NCBI GenBank assembly: GCA_020433455.1
Contig: JAGRCP010000105.1
Location: forward strand, 1-35,318
From: Caldilineaceae bacterium
GTDB lineage: Bacteria > Chloroflexota > Anaerolineae > Caldilineales > Caldilineaceae
Length of the DNA: 35,318 bases
Direction of reading: 5' to 3'
Shown here: positions 17,971-26,408 of the stretch, in pieces
Layout: each line of letters begins with the position of its first letter
How positions within the stretch are numbered: the stretch's first letter is position 1
Translations under genes and position numbers: made by a program
The notes under the pieces: generated by a model
What the model was told of the DNA's origin: nothing
The model's database searches: none
Seen by the model: only the letters and a program-made list of their open reading frames with translations

Positions 17971-18015
17971 GCGCATCAAATATTCACGTATCAAATTACC
18001 ACGTATCAAATTACG
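17971..18015. repeat. Three tandem 15-bp units
   Basis: Two nearly identical copies (acgtatcaaattacc at 17986-18000 and acgtatcaaattacg at 18001-18015) follow a diverged copy (gcgcatcaaatattc, 17971-17985). They lie just after the RmlD-like stop codon. Function unknown. Confidence 0.75.
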
Positions 18016-18024
18016 TAGTCTGCA

Positions 18025-18879
18025 TTATGCGTCATGTGCGCACACGACGCTTACATAATCGTCCGCCGCCTCCTGCCAGGGGCGCAGGGTAATGCCCAGA
18101 GCCGCCGCGGCTTCGTTGACGAGCACGGCATGAAGCGGCGGCGGCGCGGGACGCGGCCATTCGCTGCTCTGGATGGGCGTCACCTCAACATCGCGCCGTC
18201 CGCTGCGGGCCAGGATATACCGGGCAAATTCGCAGCGGCTGGCGGAGCCCTCGTTTACCAGATGATAGATGCCGGGCCGATCCTGCTCTATCAGGGCCAG
18301 GAGCGCGGCCGCTGCATCGGGCGCATATGTGGGATTGCCGTATTCGTCGTCCACCACCTGCAGCGCGCCCAGGCGATCGGCCGCCGCCATGATTTTGGCG
18401 GGGAAATTTGATCCGCCCGGCGCAAAAAGCCATGCCACCCGGGCAATGATGGTGCGGGCGTGGCGCTGGCGCGCCGCCCGCTCGCCGGCCAGCTTGCTGC
18501 GGGCGTAGACGCCGCCGGGGCCTGGCAGATCGTATTCCCGGTAGATGCGGCCGGGCGTGCCGGGAAAAACCTCGTTGGTGCTGATTTGCACCAGCAGCGC
18601 ATTGCAGCGTGCGCAACCGTCAGCCAGATAGGCTGCGCCCAGCGCGTTGACGGCGTAGACCGCTTTGGGGTTTGCCTCGGCTCCGTCCACATCCGTCCAC
18701 GCCGCGGCATTGATGACCACATCAGGCGCTATCTCTGCGATTTGATTGCTGACGGCCGGGGCGGAGACGTCATACGTCGGGCGTTCGATTTCGACAAGCG
18801 TGGTGTTGGGGCGGTTTGCCAATATGCCGGTAAGCGCACGTCCTAATTGACCGGCTGCGCCGGCGATGACTACCTTCAT
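18025..18879 (-). CDS. rfbD: RmlD-like dTDP-4-dehydrorhamnose reductase (SDR family)
   Basis: 284 residues, normal for RmlD. Rossmann motif GAAGQLG (7-13), and catalytic T101, Y125 and K129 (YARSK). The last step of dTDP-rhamnose synthesis is NAD(P)H reduction of dTDP-4-keto-rhamnose. The usual STDYVF motif reads STNEVF, so the residues after the catalytic Thr are changed and another sugar-nucleotide substrate is possible. The other rml genes are absent here, but the nearby rhamnosyltransferase-like GT2 supports a deoxysugar role. The isoaspartyl methyltransferase lies 61 bp upstream on the same strand. Confidence 0.8.
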   Translation of the reverse strand: MKVVIAGAAGQLGRALTGILANRPNTTLVEIERPTYDVSAPAVSNQIAEIAPDVVINAAAWTDVDGAEANPKAVYAVNALGAAYLADGCARCNALLVQISTNEVFPGTPGRIYREYDLPGPGGVYARSKLAGERAARQRHARTIIARVAWLFAPGGSNFPAKIMAAADRLGALQVVDDEYGNPTYAPDAAAALLALIEQDRPGIYHLVNEGSASRCEFARYILARSGRRDVEVTPIQSSEWPRPAPPPLHAVLVNEAAAALGITLRPWQEAADDYVSVVCAHDA

Positions 18880-18940
18880 GCAGTACTCGTTTACATAATG
18901 GGGCGGGGATGCGAAGCGGCGGAGTATGCTTTCTCACGCC

Positions 18941-19606
18941 TTACGCCTCGATTTCCATGCACCGGGCCGGATCATATAACAAGGGCGAGAGCAGAGGGAC
19001 GAAACGGACCAGACCCAGGGAACGGGCGGCCATGCGTCCCCTGGCCTTTGTGAGCAGCCATAACGTCTGGCGTTCATCCCGGGGGCCGATGGGAATGACC
19101 ATGCATCCGCCTTCCGCCAGTTGCTCCCATAGGGCCCGGGGCAGGCAGGGCGGGGCCGCCGTCACCACAATCGCATTGTATGGCGCAGCAGGCGGATAAC
19201 CGGCGGCGCCGTCGCCCAGGAGAAGATGGGGCGCATAACCGCTTGCGTGCAACGCCTGCCGGGCCGTCCCACTCAGGCTGGGCAAGCGCTCCATACTGTA
19301 AATGTTGGCGCCGGGCCGCTGCTCCCCTTGCGCGGTTACTGCACAAAGGATCGCGGTTTGATACCCCGATCCTGTCCCGATTTCCAATATCCGATCGTCG
19401 GGGCGCAGAGCCGACGCCTGAGTCATGACTGCCACGACGAGCGGCTGGCTGATAGTCTGATTCTCCCCGATGGGCAGCGCTCGATCCTTGTGCGCTTCGT
19501 CCTGGAATTGGGCAGGGACGAAGCGTTCACGCGGGACTTCGGCAAAGGCCGTGCGTACGGCCTCATCCGTGATTTCCGGCCACTGATCCGCCCAGGGAAA
19601 GCTCAC
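18941..19606 (-). CDS. pcm: Protein-L-isoaspartate O-methyltransferase
   Basis: 221 residues. GENQTISQP (48-55 region) is the family substrate loop, and the SAM-binding motif I is LEIGTGSGYQT (74-84). The enzyme methylates isoaspartyl residues in aged proteins so they can revert to aspartate. The start is a GTG with AAGGGA about eight bases upstream. The segment between motif I and the next strand is slightly long (AQGEQRPGA). Probably cytoplasmic and possibly co-transcribed with the RmlD-like gene. Confidence 0.9.
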   Translation of the reverse strand: MSFPWADQWPEITDEAVRTAFAEVPRERFVPAQFQDEAHKDRALPIGENQTISQPLVVAVMTQASALRPDDRILEIGTGSGYQTAILCAVTAQGEQRPGANIYSMERLPSLSGTARQALHASGYAPHLLLGDGAAGYPPAAPYNAIVVTAAPPCLPRALWEQLAEGGCMVIPIGPRDERQTLWLLTKARGRMAARSLGLVRFVPLLSPLLYDPARCMEIEA

Positions 19607-19711
19607 CCCGTTTGTCCCTTCGCCGCGCGCGCGTTTCGCGCGGTAGCACTCGCACGCATCAATATGCGTGGGGCTGATTGTATCATACGGCTTGCCTAGC
19701 CCGCGAACAGT

Positions 19712-20785
19712 TCAGACCGTTTCTGTCTGATAGCGGGCCAGAATTGTGAGGACCATATCCGGCAGATCGTGATGCAGGGGAAGAATGTCCACCCACCCCA
19801 CGTGACCGCCGAAGCGTTCAATGTGCACATCCAACAGCGGATGGGGCGCCAGTGCATAGAAGTCGGCTATGGGAATGACCGGGTCGTCCAACGCGGTGAT
19901 GATGGTGACGGGCGCGGTCAATTCCTGCAAATCGGTCGGATGGACGCGGTAGCGATCCAGGTAATCAGCCGCGGATGCAAAAAGGCCGTCCTTGCGAGCC
20001 AGCACATCGGTCATTGCGTAGATGCCGGGAATGGCCAGCACGTCATCGAAATGGAAGTCGTCGGGAAAGAGCGCCTGTTTACGGGCCAACGAAGCGGACC
20101 AGCGGCGGCGAAAGTAGCGACGATAGGCGGGCTTGGCGTCCATGGCCCGAATCGCGGCAGCCGGGTTAATGGCCGGGCTGAAGGCTATAACGCCGTGTAG
20201 GTTGTGGAAAGGCCGTTCTGTGTGAGCCCGGGCCAGGCGCAAGGCGAAGTTGCCCCCCATGGAAGCGCCTACGATGAAAAAGGGCTTATCGCCGGCCAGC
20301 CGTGCGATCTGCTCTACGGCTGTAATCGTCTCATTGAGGAGCGTGCCCAGGAAATAACCTTTGTTCAGCGCGTGGGGATCGGCATGGATGCCCGGTCCGT
20401 GATCCCGCAGGTTGATGCGCACCACATCATAACCCGCGCTCAGCAGCGCATTGGTGGTCATCAGGCTGTAATTGGAGTGGCTGCACCCTTCCCAGCCGTG
20501 GAGCATGAGAACCAGTCCCTTACACTTTTCGCTAGCGACCGCATTGAAGTAGGCTAACAGCCGCACTCGCCCGGCCGGATCATACCCGGTCTCATCGACG
20601 CCTGCATCGATCAGGAACGGCTGCTCATGCTCCATAACGCGGCCGATTTCGCCCGTGCTTTTTACCGAGGAAAGCACCGTCTGTACTGTTGCCGAACGCA
20701 CCAGCGGATGAGGCGTAAACATGCTGGAAACGCGGTTCGCTCCTGACGTCTCGTTTTGTAATTGGAAATGTACTGCACTATGCAT
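19712..20785 (-). CDS. YheT/EMB8-type alpha/beta hydrolase
   Basis: 357 residues. Oxyanion strand LMLHGWEGCSHSNY, nucleophile elbow GASMGGN (S175), acid in ALDDPVIP (D300 or D301) and H328 in GGHVGW form a complete catalytic triad. The RINLRDHGPG segment is typical of the YheT group, whose natural substrates are mostly lipids or esters. The ATG at 20785 has a strong AAGGAGG at good spacing. The gene is divergent from the phosphatase gene, and their promoters probably share the 20786-20975 spacer. Confidence 0.87.
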   Translation of the reverse strand: MHSAVHFQLQNETSGANRVSSMFTPHPLVRSATVQTVLSSVKSTGEIGRVMEHEQPFLIDAGVDETGYDPAGRVRLLAYFNAVASEKCKGLVLMLHGWEGCSHSNYSLMTTNALLSAGYDVVRINLRDHGPGIHADPHALNKGYFLGTLLNETITAVEQIARLAGDKPFFIVGASMGGNFALRLARAHTERPFHNLHGVIAFSPAINPAAAIRAMDAKPAYRRYFRRRWSASLARKQALFPDDFHFDDVLAIPGIYAMTDVLARKDGLFASAADYLDRYRVHPTDLQELTAPVTIITALDDPVIPIADFYALAPHPLLDVHIERFGGHVGWVDILPLHHDLPDMVLTILARYQTETV

Positions 20786-20850
20786 AATTTTGCCTCCTTA
20801 CCGTGTCATAGTCGCTTACCATTCTCTGCCTCATAGTATGAGCTAATCTC

Positions 20851-20879
20851 TTGCGCAAGCAAGTCCGTTACGCTACAAT
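20851..20879 (+). promoter_or_regulatory. Promoter candidate for the phosphatase block
   Basis: TTGCGC (20851-20856), a 17-bp spacer, then TACAAT (20874-20879), about 95 bases before the phosphatase ATG. The -35 overlaps a perfect 10-bp palindrome CTTGCGCAAG (20850-20859) that could also serve the divergent hydrolase gene. Confidence 0.45.
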
Positions 20880-20975
20880 CGGGCTCGAAGAATAGATCAT
20901 GAATGCGGTGGATGCCGAAGAATTATTGGCTCTATCCGTGATTTGTCCGGCCGTTTTTTTTGATAAGGATACGTT

Positions 20976-21458
20976 ATGCCTGTTTCGATTCTGTTCATCT
21001 GCACCGGCAATATTTGCCGTTCGCCCATGGCCGAAGCGCGTATGCGGCGGTTGGTGCAGGAGGCGGGGCTCAGTGAGGATATCCTTATCGACAGCGCGGG
21101 CACGGGGCCATGGCACCAGGGCGATCGGCCCCATCGCGGCACGCTGGCTGTGCTTGCCCGGCACGGCGATCCGTCTGACGGCATTCTGGCCCGTCAGGTT
21201 CATGCCGGCGATCTGGAACGCTTTGATTATCTGGTGGTCATGGACAGCAGCAATGCCCGGGATGTTCGGCGCATGGCCCAGCGCTACGGCGCAGACGGGG
21301 AAGTTGTGCATCTCCTGGACTTTGCCGATCCTGCCGTGACCGACGGCCTGAGCGATGTGCCTGATCCCTACTATTCCGGCGGCTTTGAGCGAGTGTACGA
21401 ATTAATCGATTCGGGCTGCAAGGGGCTGTTGGCGCATCTGCAGAAAACGGAACTTTGA
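20976..21458 (+). CDS. Low-molecular-weight protein-tyrosine phosphatase
   Basis: 160 residues. The P-loop CTGNICRS at 9-16 (C9, R15) and the general acid D130 in DVPDPYY are intact. These enzymes remove phosphate from tyrosine (or arginine) residues and often reverse bacterial tyrosine kinases that control polysaccharide export. No such kinase is in the window. A purine-rich ATAAGGAT lies upstream of the ATG. The deaminase gene begins 20 bp after the stop, so the two may be co-transcribed. Confidence 0.93.
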   Translation: MPVSILFICTGNICRSPMAEARMRRLVQEAGLSEDILIDSAGTGPWHQGDRPHRGTLAVLARHGDPSDGILARQVHAGDLERFDYLVVMDSSNARDVRRMAQRYGADGEVVHLLDFADPAVTDGLSDVPDPYYSGGFERVYELIDSGCKGLLAHLQKTEL

Positions 21459-21478
21459 CAGCCACACGGGAGCATATG

Positions 21479-22870
21479 ATGCCCACTACCCTTATCGACG
21501 GTGCGACCGTCGTCGTTACCATGGATCAGGATCGACGCGAGATTAACGACGGCGCGGTATTGGTGCGCGACCACGTCATTGAGTGGGTGGGGCCCAGCGC
21601 CGACCTGACGCCGGCCCAGCGCGCCGCGGCCGACTATCGCATCAATGCATCCAATCGCCTGGTCATGCCGGGGTTGGTGAATACCCATCACCACTTTTAT
21701 CAGACGCTGACCCGGGTGATTCCCGCGGCCCAGGACGCGGTGCTCTTCGATTGGCTCAAAACGCTCTATCCCATCTGGGCCGAGCTACAGCCCAACGACA
21801 TCTACCTGAGCACGCGTTTGGCTTTGACTGAGTTGCTGCTCAGCGGCTGCACCACCAGCAGCGATCATCACTACCTCTGGCCCAACGGGACGCGCCTGGA
21901 CGATCAGTTTGCGGCCGCTGAGGGCGTGGGCGTGCGCTTTCACGGCGCACGCGGCAGCATGAGTCTGGGCGAGAGTCAGGGCGGCCTGCCGCCGGATCGC
22001 GTCACCGAGTCGGAAGAGGTCATCCTGCGTGACAGTCTGCGCGTCGTTGAGGAATTCCATGATGCGAACCGTTACGCCATGCGGCGGGTAGTTCTCGCGC
22101 CGTGCAGTCCCTTCAGCGTTACGCCCGACCTCATGCGCGAGAGCGCGGTCCTTGCGCGCAGCTTCGGCCCTGAAGCCGATGTCCATCTCCATACCCATCT
22201 GGCCGAGACCAGGGACGAAGAGGACTTTTGCAAGGCGCGGTTTGGCCTGCGCCCCGGCGCCTATGCCCGGGATCTGGGGTGGACCGGTGATGACGTCTGG
22301 CACGCTCACTGCGTTCATATTAATCGGCACGACATCAATCATTTCGCCAAGTCTCACACCGGCGTGGCCCACTGCCCTACCAGCAACATGCGGCTGGCCA
22401 GCGGCATTGCCCCCGTGCGGGCCATGCTTGATGCGGGCGTGAACGTGGGGCTGGGCGTAGACGGCAGCGCCAGTAACGACGGCAGTCATCTGCTGGGCGA
22501 AGCGCGTCAGGCTATGCTCCTCCAGCGGGTGCAGGGTGATCCGGCCGCGCTGTCCGCGCGTCAGGCGTTGGAGTTGGCTACGCTGGGCGGGGCCGCGGTC
22601 TTGGGACGGGACGATATTGGTGCGTTGGCTCCCGGCATGGCAGCCGACATCATCGGCTTCGATCTGACCGCCGTGACCTATGCAGGCGGCGCGGTTCATG
22701 ATCCCGTAGCCGCGCTGGTATTCTGCCAGCCGCAAAATGTGGATTTTGCGCTGGTCAACGGTCGGGTGCTGGTCGAGGACGGTTGGCCCGTCCATCTGGA
22801 TGTCGCGCAGCTTGTGGAGCAGCATAATGCGGCCGCGCGTAATCTCCTCGTGCGTGCGGGTAAAGCGTAG
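21479..22870 (+). CDS. Amidohydrolase, probable 8-oxoguanine deaminase
   Basis: 463 residues of the AtzF/TrzN-like amidohydrolase superfamily. Metal and catalytic residues are visible: NTHHH (H70, H72), HLHTHLAE (H238, E243), WHAHC (H275 region) and GVDGSASND (D328). The GSASNDGSHLL stretch and overall length fit 8-oxoguanine deaminase, which converts 8-oxoguanine to urate; a guanine- or triazine-type substrate is the alternative. Start: ATG at 21479 has GGGAG six bases upstream. A TTG at 21455 would overlap the phosphatase stop and lacks a site. Confidence 0.85.
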   Translation: MPTTLIDGATVVVTMDQDRREINDGAVLVRDHVIEWVGPSADLTPAQRAAADYRINASNRLVMPGLVNTHHHFYQTLTRVIPAAQDAVLFDWLKTLYPIWAELQPNDIYLSTRLALTELLLSGCTTSSDHHYLWPNGTRLDDQFAAAEGVGVRFHGARGSMSLGESQGGLPPDRVTESEEVILRDSLRVVEEFHDANRYAMRRVVLAPCSPFSVTPDLMRESAVLARSFGPEADVHLHTHLAETRDEEDFCKARFGLRPGAYARDLGWTGDDVWHAHCVHINRHDINHFAKSHTGVAHCPTSNMRLASGIAPVRAMLDAGVNVGLGVDGSASNDGSHLLGEARQAMLLQRVQGDPAALSARQALELATLGGAAVLGRDDIGALAPGMAADIIGFDLTAVTYAGGAVHDPVAALVFCQPQNVDFALVNGRVLVEDGWPVHLDVAQLVEQHNAAARNLLVRAGKA

Positions 22871-22934
22871 AACAGACTGTAACCCTCCGCAACCGCGTCA
22901 TCCGCGGCCCATTGATTTGGAATAGAGCCTCTTT

Positions 22935-25625
22935 GTGCCCCAGGAAATCGATATCATCCTTACCCACGAACATACGGATTTTGACGCGCTGGCGTCGCTT
23001 CTGGGCGCGGCGTTGCTGTATGACGACGCTTATCCTGTCCTGCCCCAGCAGCTGAACCGCAACGTCCGCGAGTTTTATACCCTCTACAAAAATCAGCTTC
23101 CCTTTATCGAAGCCCGCTATCTGCCCGATGCCCGGGTGCGGCGCGCCATTCTTGTGGATACGGACGGGGCGAATTGGACCAAAGGCATGGACCATGGAAC
23201 GGAGCGCTTCATCATCAATCATCATGATGCGGACCGTGGCCTGCCTGACGGTGCAGCGGGATGGACGGCAAGCGTAGGCGCGAATACCACCATGCTGCTG
23301 GAAAAACTCATGGCGCAGAATCAGCGCCTTTCGCCCGTTCAGGCGACGCTTCTGGCCTTGGGCATTCATGAAGACACGGGCAGTCTCACCTACAGTTCCA
23401 CCACCGACCGGGACGCCCGCTGCCTGACGTGGTTGTTGGAGCAAGGCGTTAACCTGGAAGTGGTGGCCCGCTATCTTCATCACCCCCTGACCGATGAACA
23501 GCGCAGCCTGCTGGAAAAGCTCATCGACGGCAGCGAATTCTTCGAGATCGGCGGTCACACCATCGTCATCGCCCAGGCTGATGCACCCGGTTTCCGTCAG
23601 GGAATCAGCGCGCTGGCTTCCCGCCTGCGCGACTTTCATGAAACTGACGGCCTCTTTCTTATCATCGACCTGGGCGAGGCGATTCAGGTCGTCGCCCGCA
23701 GCGCCACCGACGAAATCGACGTGGCGAAGTATATGCGTGATTTGGGGGGCGGCGGCCATACCCGCGCAGCGGCCGCATCCATCAAGGGCCCCATGGCCGG
23801 CTCGGAAGCAGTGCGCAATCGCCTGGTTACGCTGCTTCAGGAAGGCACGAGTCACGCGCTGAGGGTGCGCGATATCATGAGCGCAGGCCGCCCCCAGATT
23901 TTGTCCGCAGAGATGACCATGGCCGAGGCTTATGCGCTCATGCAGCGTTGGGGGCATGAAGGCTTTCCCGTGGTGCGTACTTTGGATGACGGTCGGGAGC
24001 GGCTTGTTGGCGTCCTTACCCGGCGTGAAGCCGACCGGGCCATGAACCACAATTTGGGCGCGGCCGAAATTCGCCGTTTTATGCGTGCGGGATACGTGGT
24101 CGTGCGTCCCGATGACACCATCGCCACCCTGCGCCGGATGATGGTGGAGACGAACTGGGGTCAAATTCCCGTAATTAACGGGTCCGACCAGATTATCGGT
24201 ATCGTCACGCGCACGGATCTCATCAAGTTATGGGATGATGCGCCGCGCCCCGAGCAGACGGTAAACGTGATCACTGCTCGGCTGGAGTCCAGCCTGCCGG
24301 CGCTCCAACATGCGCTTTTGGCCTTCATCGGTCGGGAGGCGGATCGCCTTGGGTACACCGTCTATGTCGTGGGCGGCTTTGTGCGGGATTTGCTGCTGAG
24401 CGGGCGCAGCGGACGGGTGTTGGCCTTTGATATGGACATCGTCATTGAGGGGGACGCCATTGACTTTGCCCGCAAAATGGAGCAGATTTACGGCGGCCGC
24501 GTGGTCCCCCACAAGCGCTTTCGTACGGCCAAGTGGCTGCTGGACGATTCGGCCGCGCCTGTGGATGCGGATGCGCTTTTTGCCGATCTGGGCGTCCGCC
24601 GGGAGGACGGTGACGGGCTGCCCGATCATTTTGACTTCGTGACCGCGCGGGCCGAATTTTATACCGAACCAACGGCCCTGCCTACCGTGGAGAGCGGCAG
24701 CATCAAGCTCGATCTCCATCGTCGGGACTTCACCATCAACACGCTGGCCATCTGCTTGAATCCCGGACATTGGGGCGAGTTGCTGGACACCTACGGCGGC
24801 CTGAACGATCTGGAGAACGGCGCCGTGCGGGTGCTCCACAGCCTTAGCTTTGTGGATGATCCGACGCGCATTCTGCGCGCTGTTCGTTACGAACAGCGCT
24901 TTGATTTCATCATCGAGCCGCGCACGTTGGAACTGCTGGGCGACGCGCTGGACCTGCTGGACAAGGTGACGCCTGCACGCATCCGCCATGAGCTGGAGCG
25001 CATCTTTCAGGAAGCGGAGCCGGAAAAGGCCCTGATTCGCCTGGATGAACTGGGCGTTTTGCGCCAGATTCAGGCTGACTTGCGAGCCGATATGTGGCTG
25101 GCGGAACAGTACGTGCGCCTGCGTGACGCACTTGCCCAGCCTGAGCCTGATCCCGGCTTGTTGGAGCCCATCGAGCGCCTTTACTTTGGCATCCTTACCT
25201 ATCGCCAGCCTTCGGAAGCCGATGCATCCGCTATTCAGAGGTTGGGGCTGCGGGGCGAAACTCAGCAGCTGGTTAAGGGGCTGGAGCGGCTGCGCACCTT
25301 TTTACCCGAGCTGCGTACGCCGGGACTTCGCCCCAGCACGGCGGCGCGCATTCTGGACCGCACCAGCCCAACCGTTCGGGCGTTGGTGCGTCTCGTGGAG
25401 GCGGATACGCAGGTCTCCGCGATTTTGGCGCGCTGGGACAATGAGTGGAAGTTTATTTCTCCTGCGCTGGACGGGCATGATTTGGCCGCGCTGGGCATCC
25501 CGCGCGGGCCGGTTTACGCCAGAATTCTGTCTGCGTTGCGCGCCGCTCGGTTGGACGGCGAGGTCAACAGCCGGGCGGAGGAGGTTGAGATGGCGCGCGG
25601 AATATCCATGGATGACGGGGCGTAG
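22935..25625 (+). CDS. DHH-CBS-CCA-adding multidomain nucleotidyltransferase
   Basis: 896 residues. Residues 1-300 are a DHH/DHHA1 phosphoesterase (HEHTDFDALAS with D15 and D17; NHHD at 95-98; GGGGH at 271-275). Residues ~310-434 are a pair of CBS domains. The rest is a class II tRNA nucleotidyltransferase/poly(A) polymerase: YVVGGFVRDLLL, FDMDIVIEG with metal-binding D499/D501, and the RRDFTINTLA and DDPTRILRAVRYEQRF motifs. The nucleotidyltransferase part adds or repairs the tRNA 3' CCA end; the DHH part could remove or degrade short nucleotides, and CBS domains usually sense adenine nucleotides. This three-part fusion is known in several phyla, often as the A-adding enzyme. The start is a GTG without a clear binding site. 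Confidence 0.9.
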   Translation: MPQEIDIILTHEHTDFDALASLLGAALLYDDAYPVLPQQLNRNVREFYTLYKNQLPFIEARYLPDARVRRAILVDTDGANWTKGMDHGTERFIINHHDADRGLPDGAAGWTASVGANTTMLLEKLMAQNQRLSPVQATLLALGIHEDTGSLTYSSTTDRDARCLTWLLEQGVNLEVVARYLHHPLTDEQRSLLEKLIDGSEFFEIGGHTIVIAQADAPGFRQGISALASRLRDFHETDGLFLIIDLGEAIQVVARSATDEIDVAKYMRDLGGGGHTRAAAASIKGPMAGSEAVRNRLVTLLQEGTSHALRVRDIMSAGRPQILSAEMTMAEAYALMQRWGHEGFPVVRTLDDGRERLVGVLTRREADRAMNHNLGAAEIRRFMRAGYVVVRPDDTIATLRRMMVETNWGQIPVINGSDQIIGIVTRTDLIKLWDDAPRPEQTVNVITARLESSLPALQHALLAFIGREADRLGYTVYVVGGFVRDLLLSGRSGRVLAFDMDIVIEGDAIDFARKMEQIYGGRVVPHKRFRTAKWLLDDSAAPVDADALFADLGVRREDGDGLPDHFDFVTARAEFYTEPTALPTVESGSIKLDLHRRDFTINTLAICLNPGHWGELLDTYGGLNDLENGAVRVLHSLSFVDDPTRILRAVRYEQRFDFIIEPRTLELLGDALDLLDKVTPARIRHELERIFQEAEPEKALIRLDELGVLRQIQADLRADMWLAEQYVRLRDALAQPEPDPGLLEPIERLYFGILTYRQPSEADASAIQRLGLRGETQQLVKGLERLRTFLPELRTPGLRPSTAARILDRTSPTVRALVRLVEADTQVSAILARWDNEWKFISPALDGHDLAALGIPRGPVYARILSALRAARLDGEVNSRAEEVEMARGISMDDGA

Positions 25626-25783
25626 GCTCCAGCCGGAGCAGTTTGGAATTGTCGGCGGGGGAGGCTGGTTCCTTCGTGGAACGGCGGAGGGTTTGTTACA
25701 ATGAAGAGCAGTTTTTTTGGGGTTATCATGGATAATTGTTGCATGTAAGGGGCGCAGCGCTTGCGTCGAAACGGCGGGTGATT

Positions 25784-26143
25784 GTGAATCTTGATATTTG
25801 GTCGACTGTAGCGATCGTTTTTTTGGCATTAGAATTTTTCATCCTCATGCTTGTGCCGCTGGCGCTCTTTTTTATTTTGGTGCGGGTGATGAGGATAGTC
25901 AATAGCGCCGTTCCCGAACACCTGCAAAAAGGACAGGAGATCACCCAGACGGTGCGTAACCGTACGGCAAGTGTGACCGACCGGGCTGAACGGCCGCTCA
26001 GGAGCTTTCGGCAGCGCGGCGAGCGTCTGCAGCAGGCGGTGCGGAGCCGGTCATCAGCCGTTGCCGATACCGTCTACGGCAAACCGGGTTCGGACTATGC
26101 GACAGCGCGTCCGGTTATTGATGACCCTGATATTCATCCCTGA
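25784..26143 (+). CDS. Small single-pass membrane protein
   Basis: 119 residues. One strongly hydrophobic segment at about 6-34, then a long charged helical tail rich in Arg, Gln and Glu (QEITQTVRNRTASVTDRAE) suited to lie along the membrane or form a coiled coil. No family recognised, though the plan is like DUF948/YtxH-type envelope proteins. The start is uncertain: GTG at 25784 or 25778, or a TTG at 25736; none has a strong binding site. The next small gene lies 33 bp downstream. Confidence 0.6.
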   Translation: MNLDIWSTVAIVFLALEFFILMLVPLALFFILVRVMRIVNSAVPEHLQKGQEITQTVRNRTASVTDRAERPLRSFRQRGERLQQAVRSRSSAVADTVYGKPGSDYATARPVIDDPDIHP

Positions 26144-26176
26144 TATTTATCTACGAAAAACGGCAAGGAGCGGGAA

Positions 26177-26377
26177 ATGAAACCGAAAACAAAAGCCATT
26201 ATTTTGGGGGGGCTGGCCGGCGCGTCGCTGGGCGCGCTTTTTGCCTGGAGCGTCACCAATGTTGATGAAGACGACGGCGAGGTAGGCATCAGCGCCCTGG
26301 GACCGGGCGACTTCGTAGGGATTGGCATTGCCGTGCTGAGCCTTGCCCGCCAGTTCAGCGAGATGATCCGCAAATAG
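26177..26377 (+). CDS. 66-residue small membrane protein
   Basis: AAGGAG lies about seven bases before the ATG. The hydrophobic Gly/Ala-rich helix AIILGGLAGASLGALFAWSV follows a basic start, an acidic loop (DEDDGE) comes next, and a second weaker hydrophobic stretch ends the protein. It resembles glycine-zipper or YtxH-like small proteins. It lies between the other small membrane protein and the ferredoxin reductase, all in one direction. Function unknown. Confidence 0.65.
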   Translation: MKPKTKAIILGGLAGASLGALFAWSVTNVDEDDGEVGISALGPGDFVGIGIAVLSLARQFSEMIRK

Positions 26378-26408
26378 CAAAACAACACTATCACTCAAGG
26401 AGTAAATC

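Noticed and set aside
22755..24164. 469-codon minus-strand frame opposite the DHH-CBS-CCA gene
   Set aside because: Antisense shadow spanning two real plus-strand genes.
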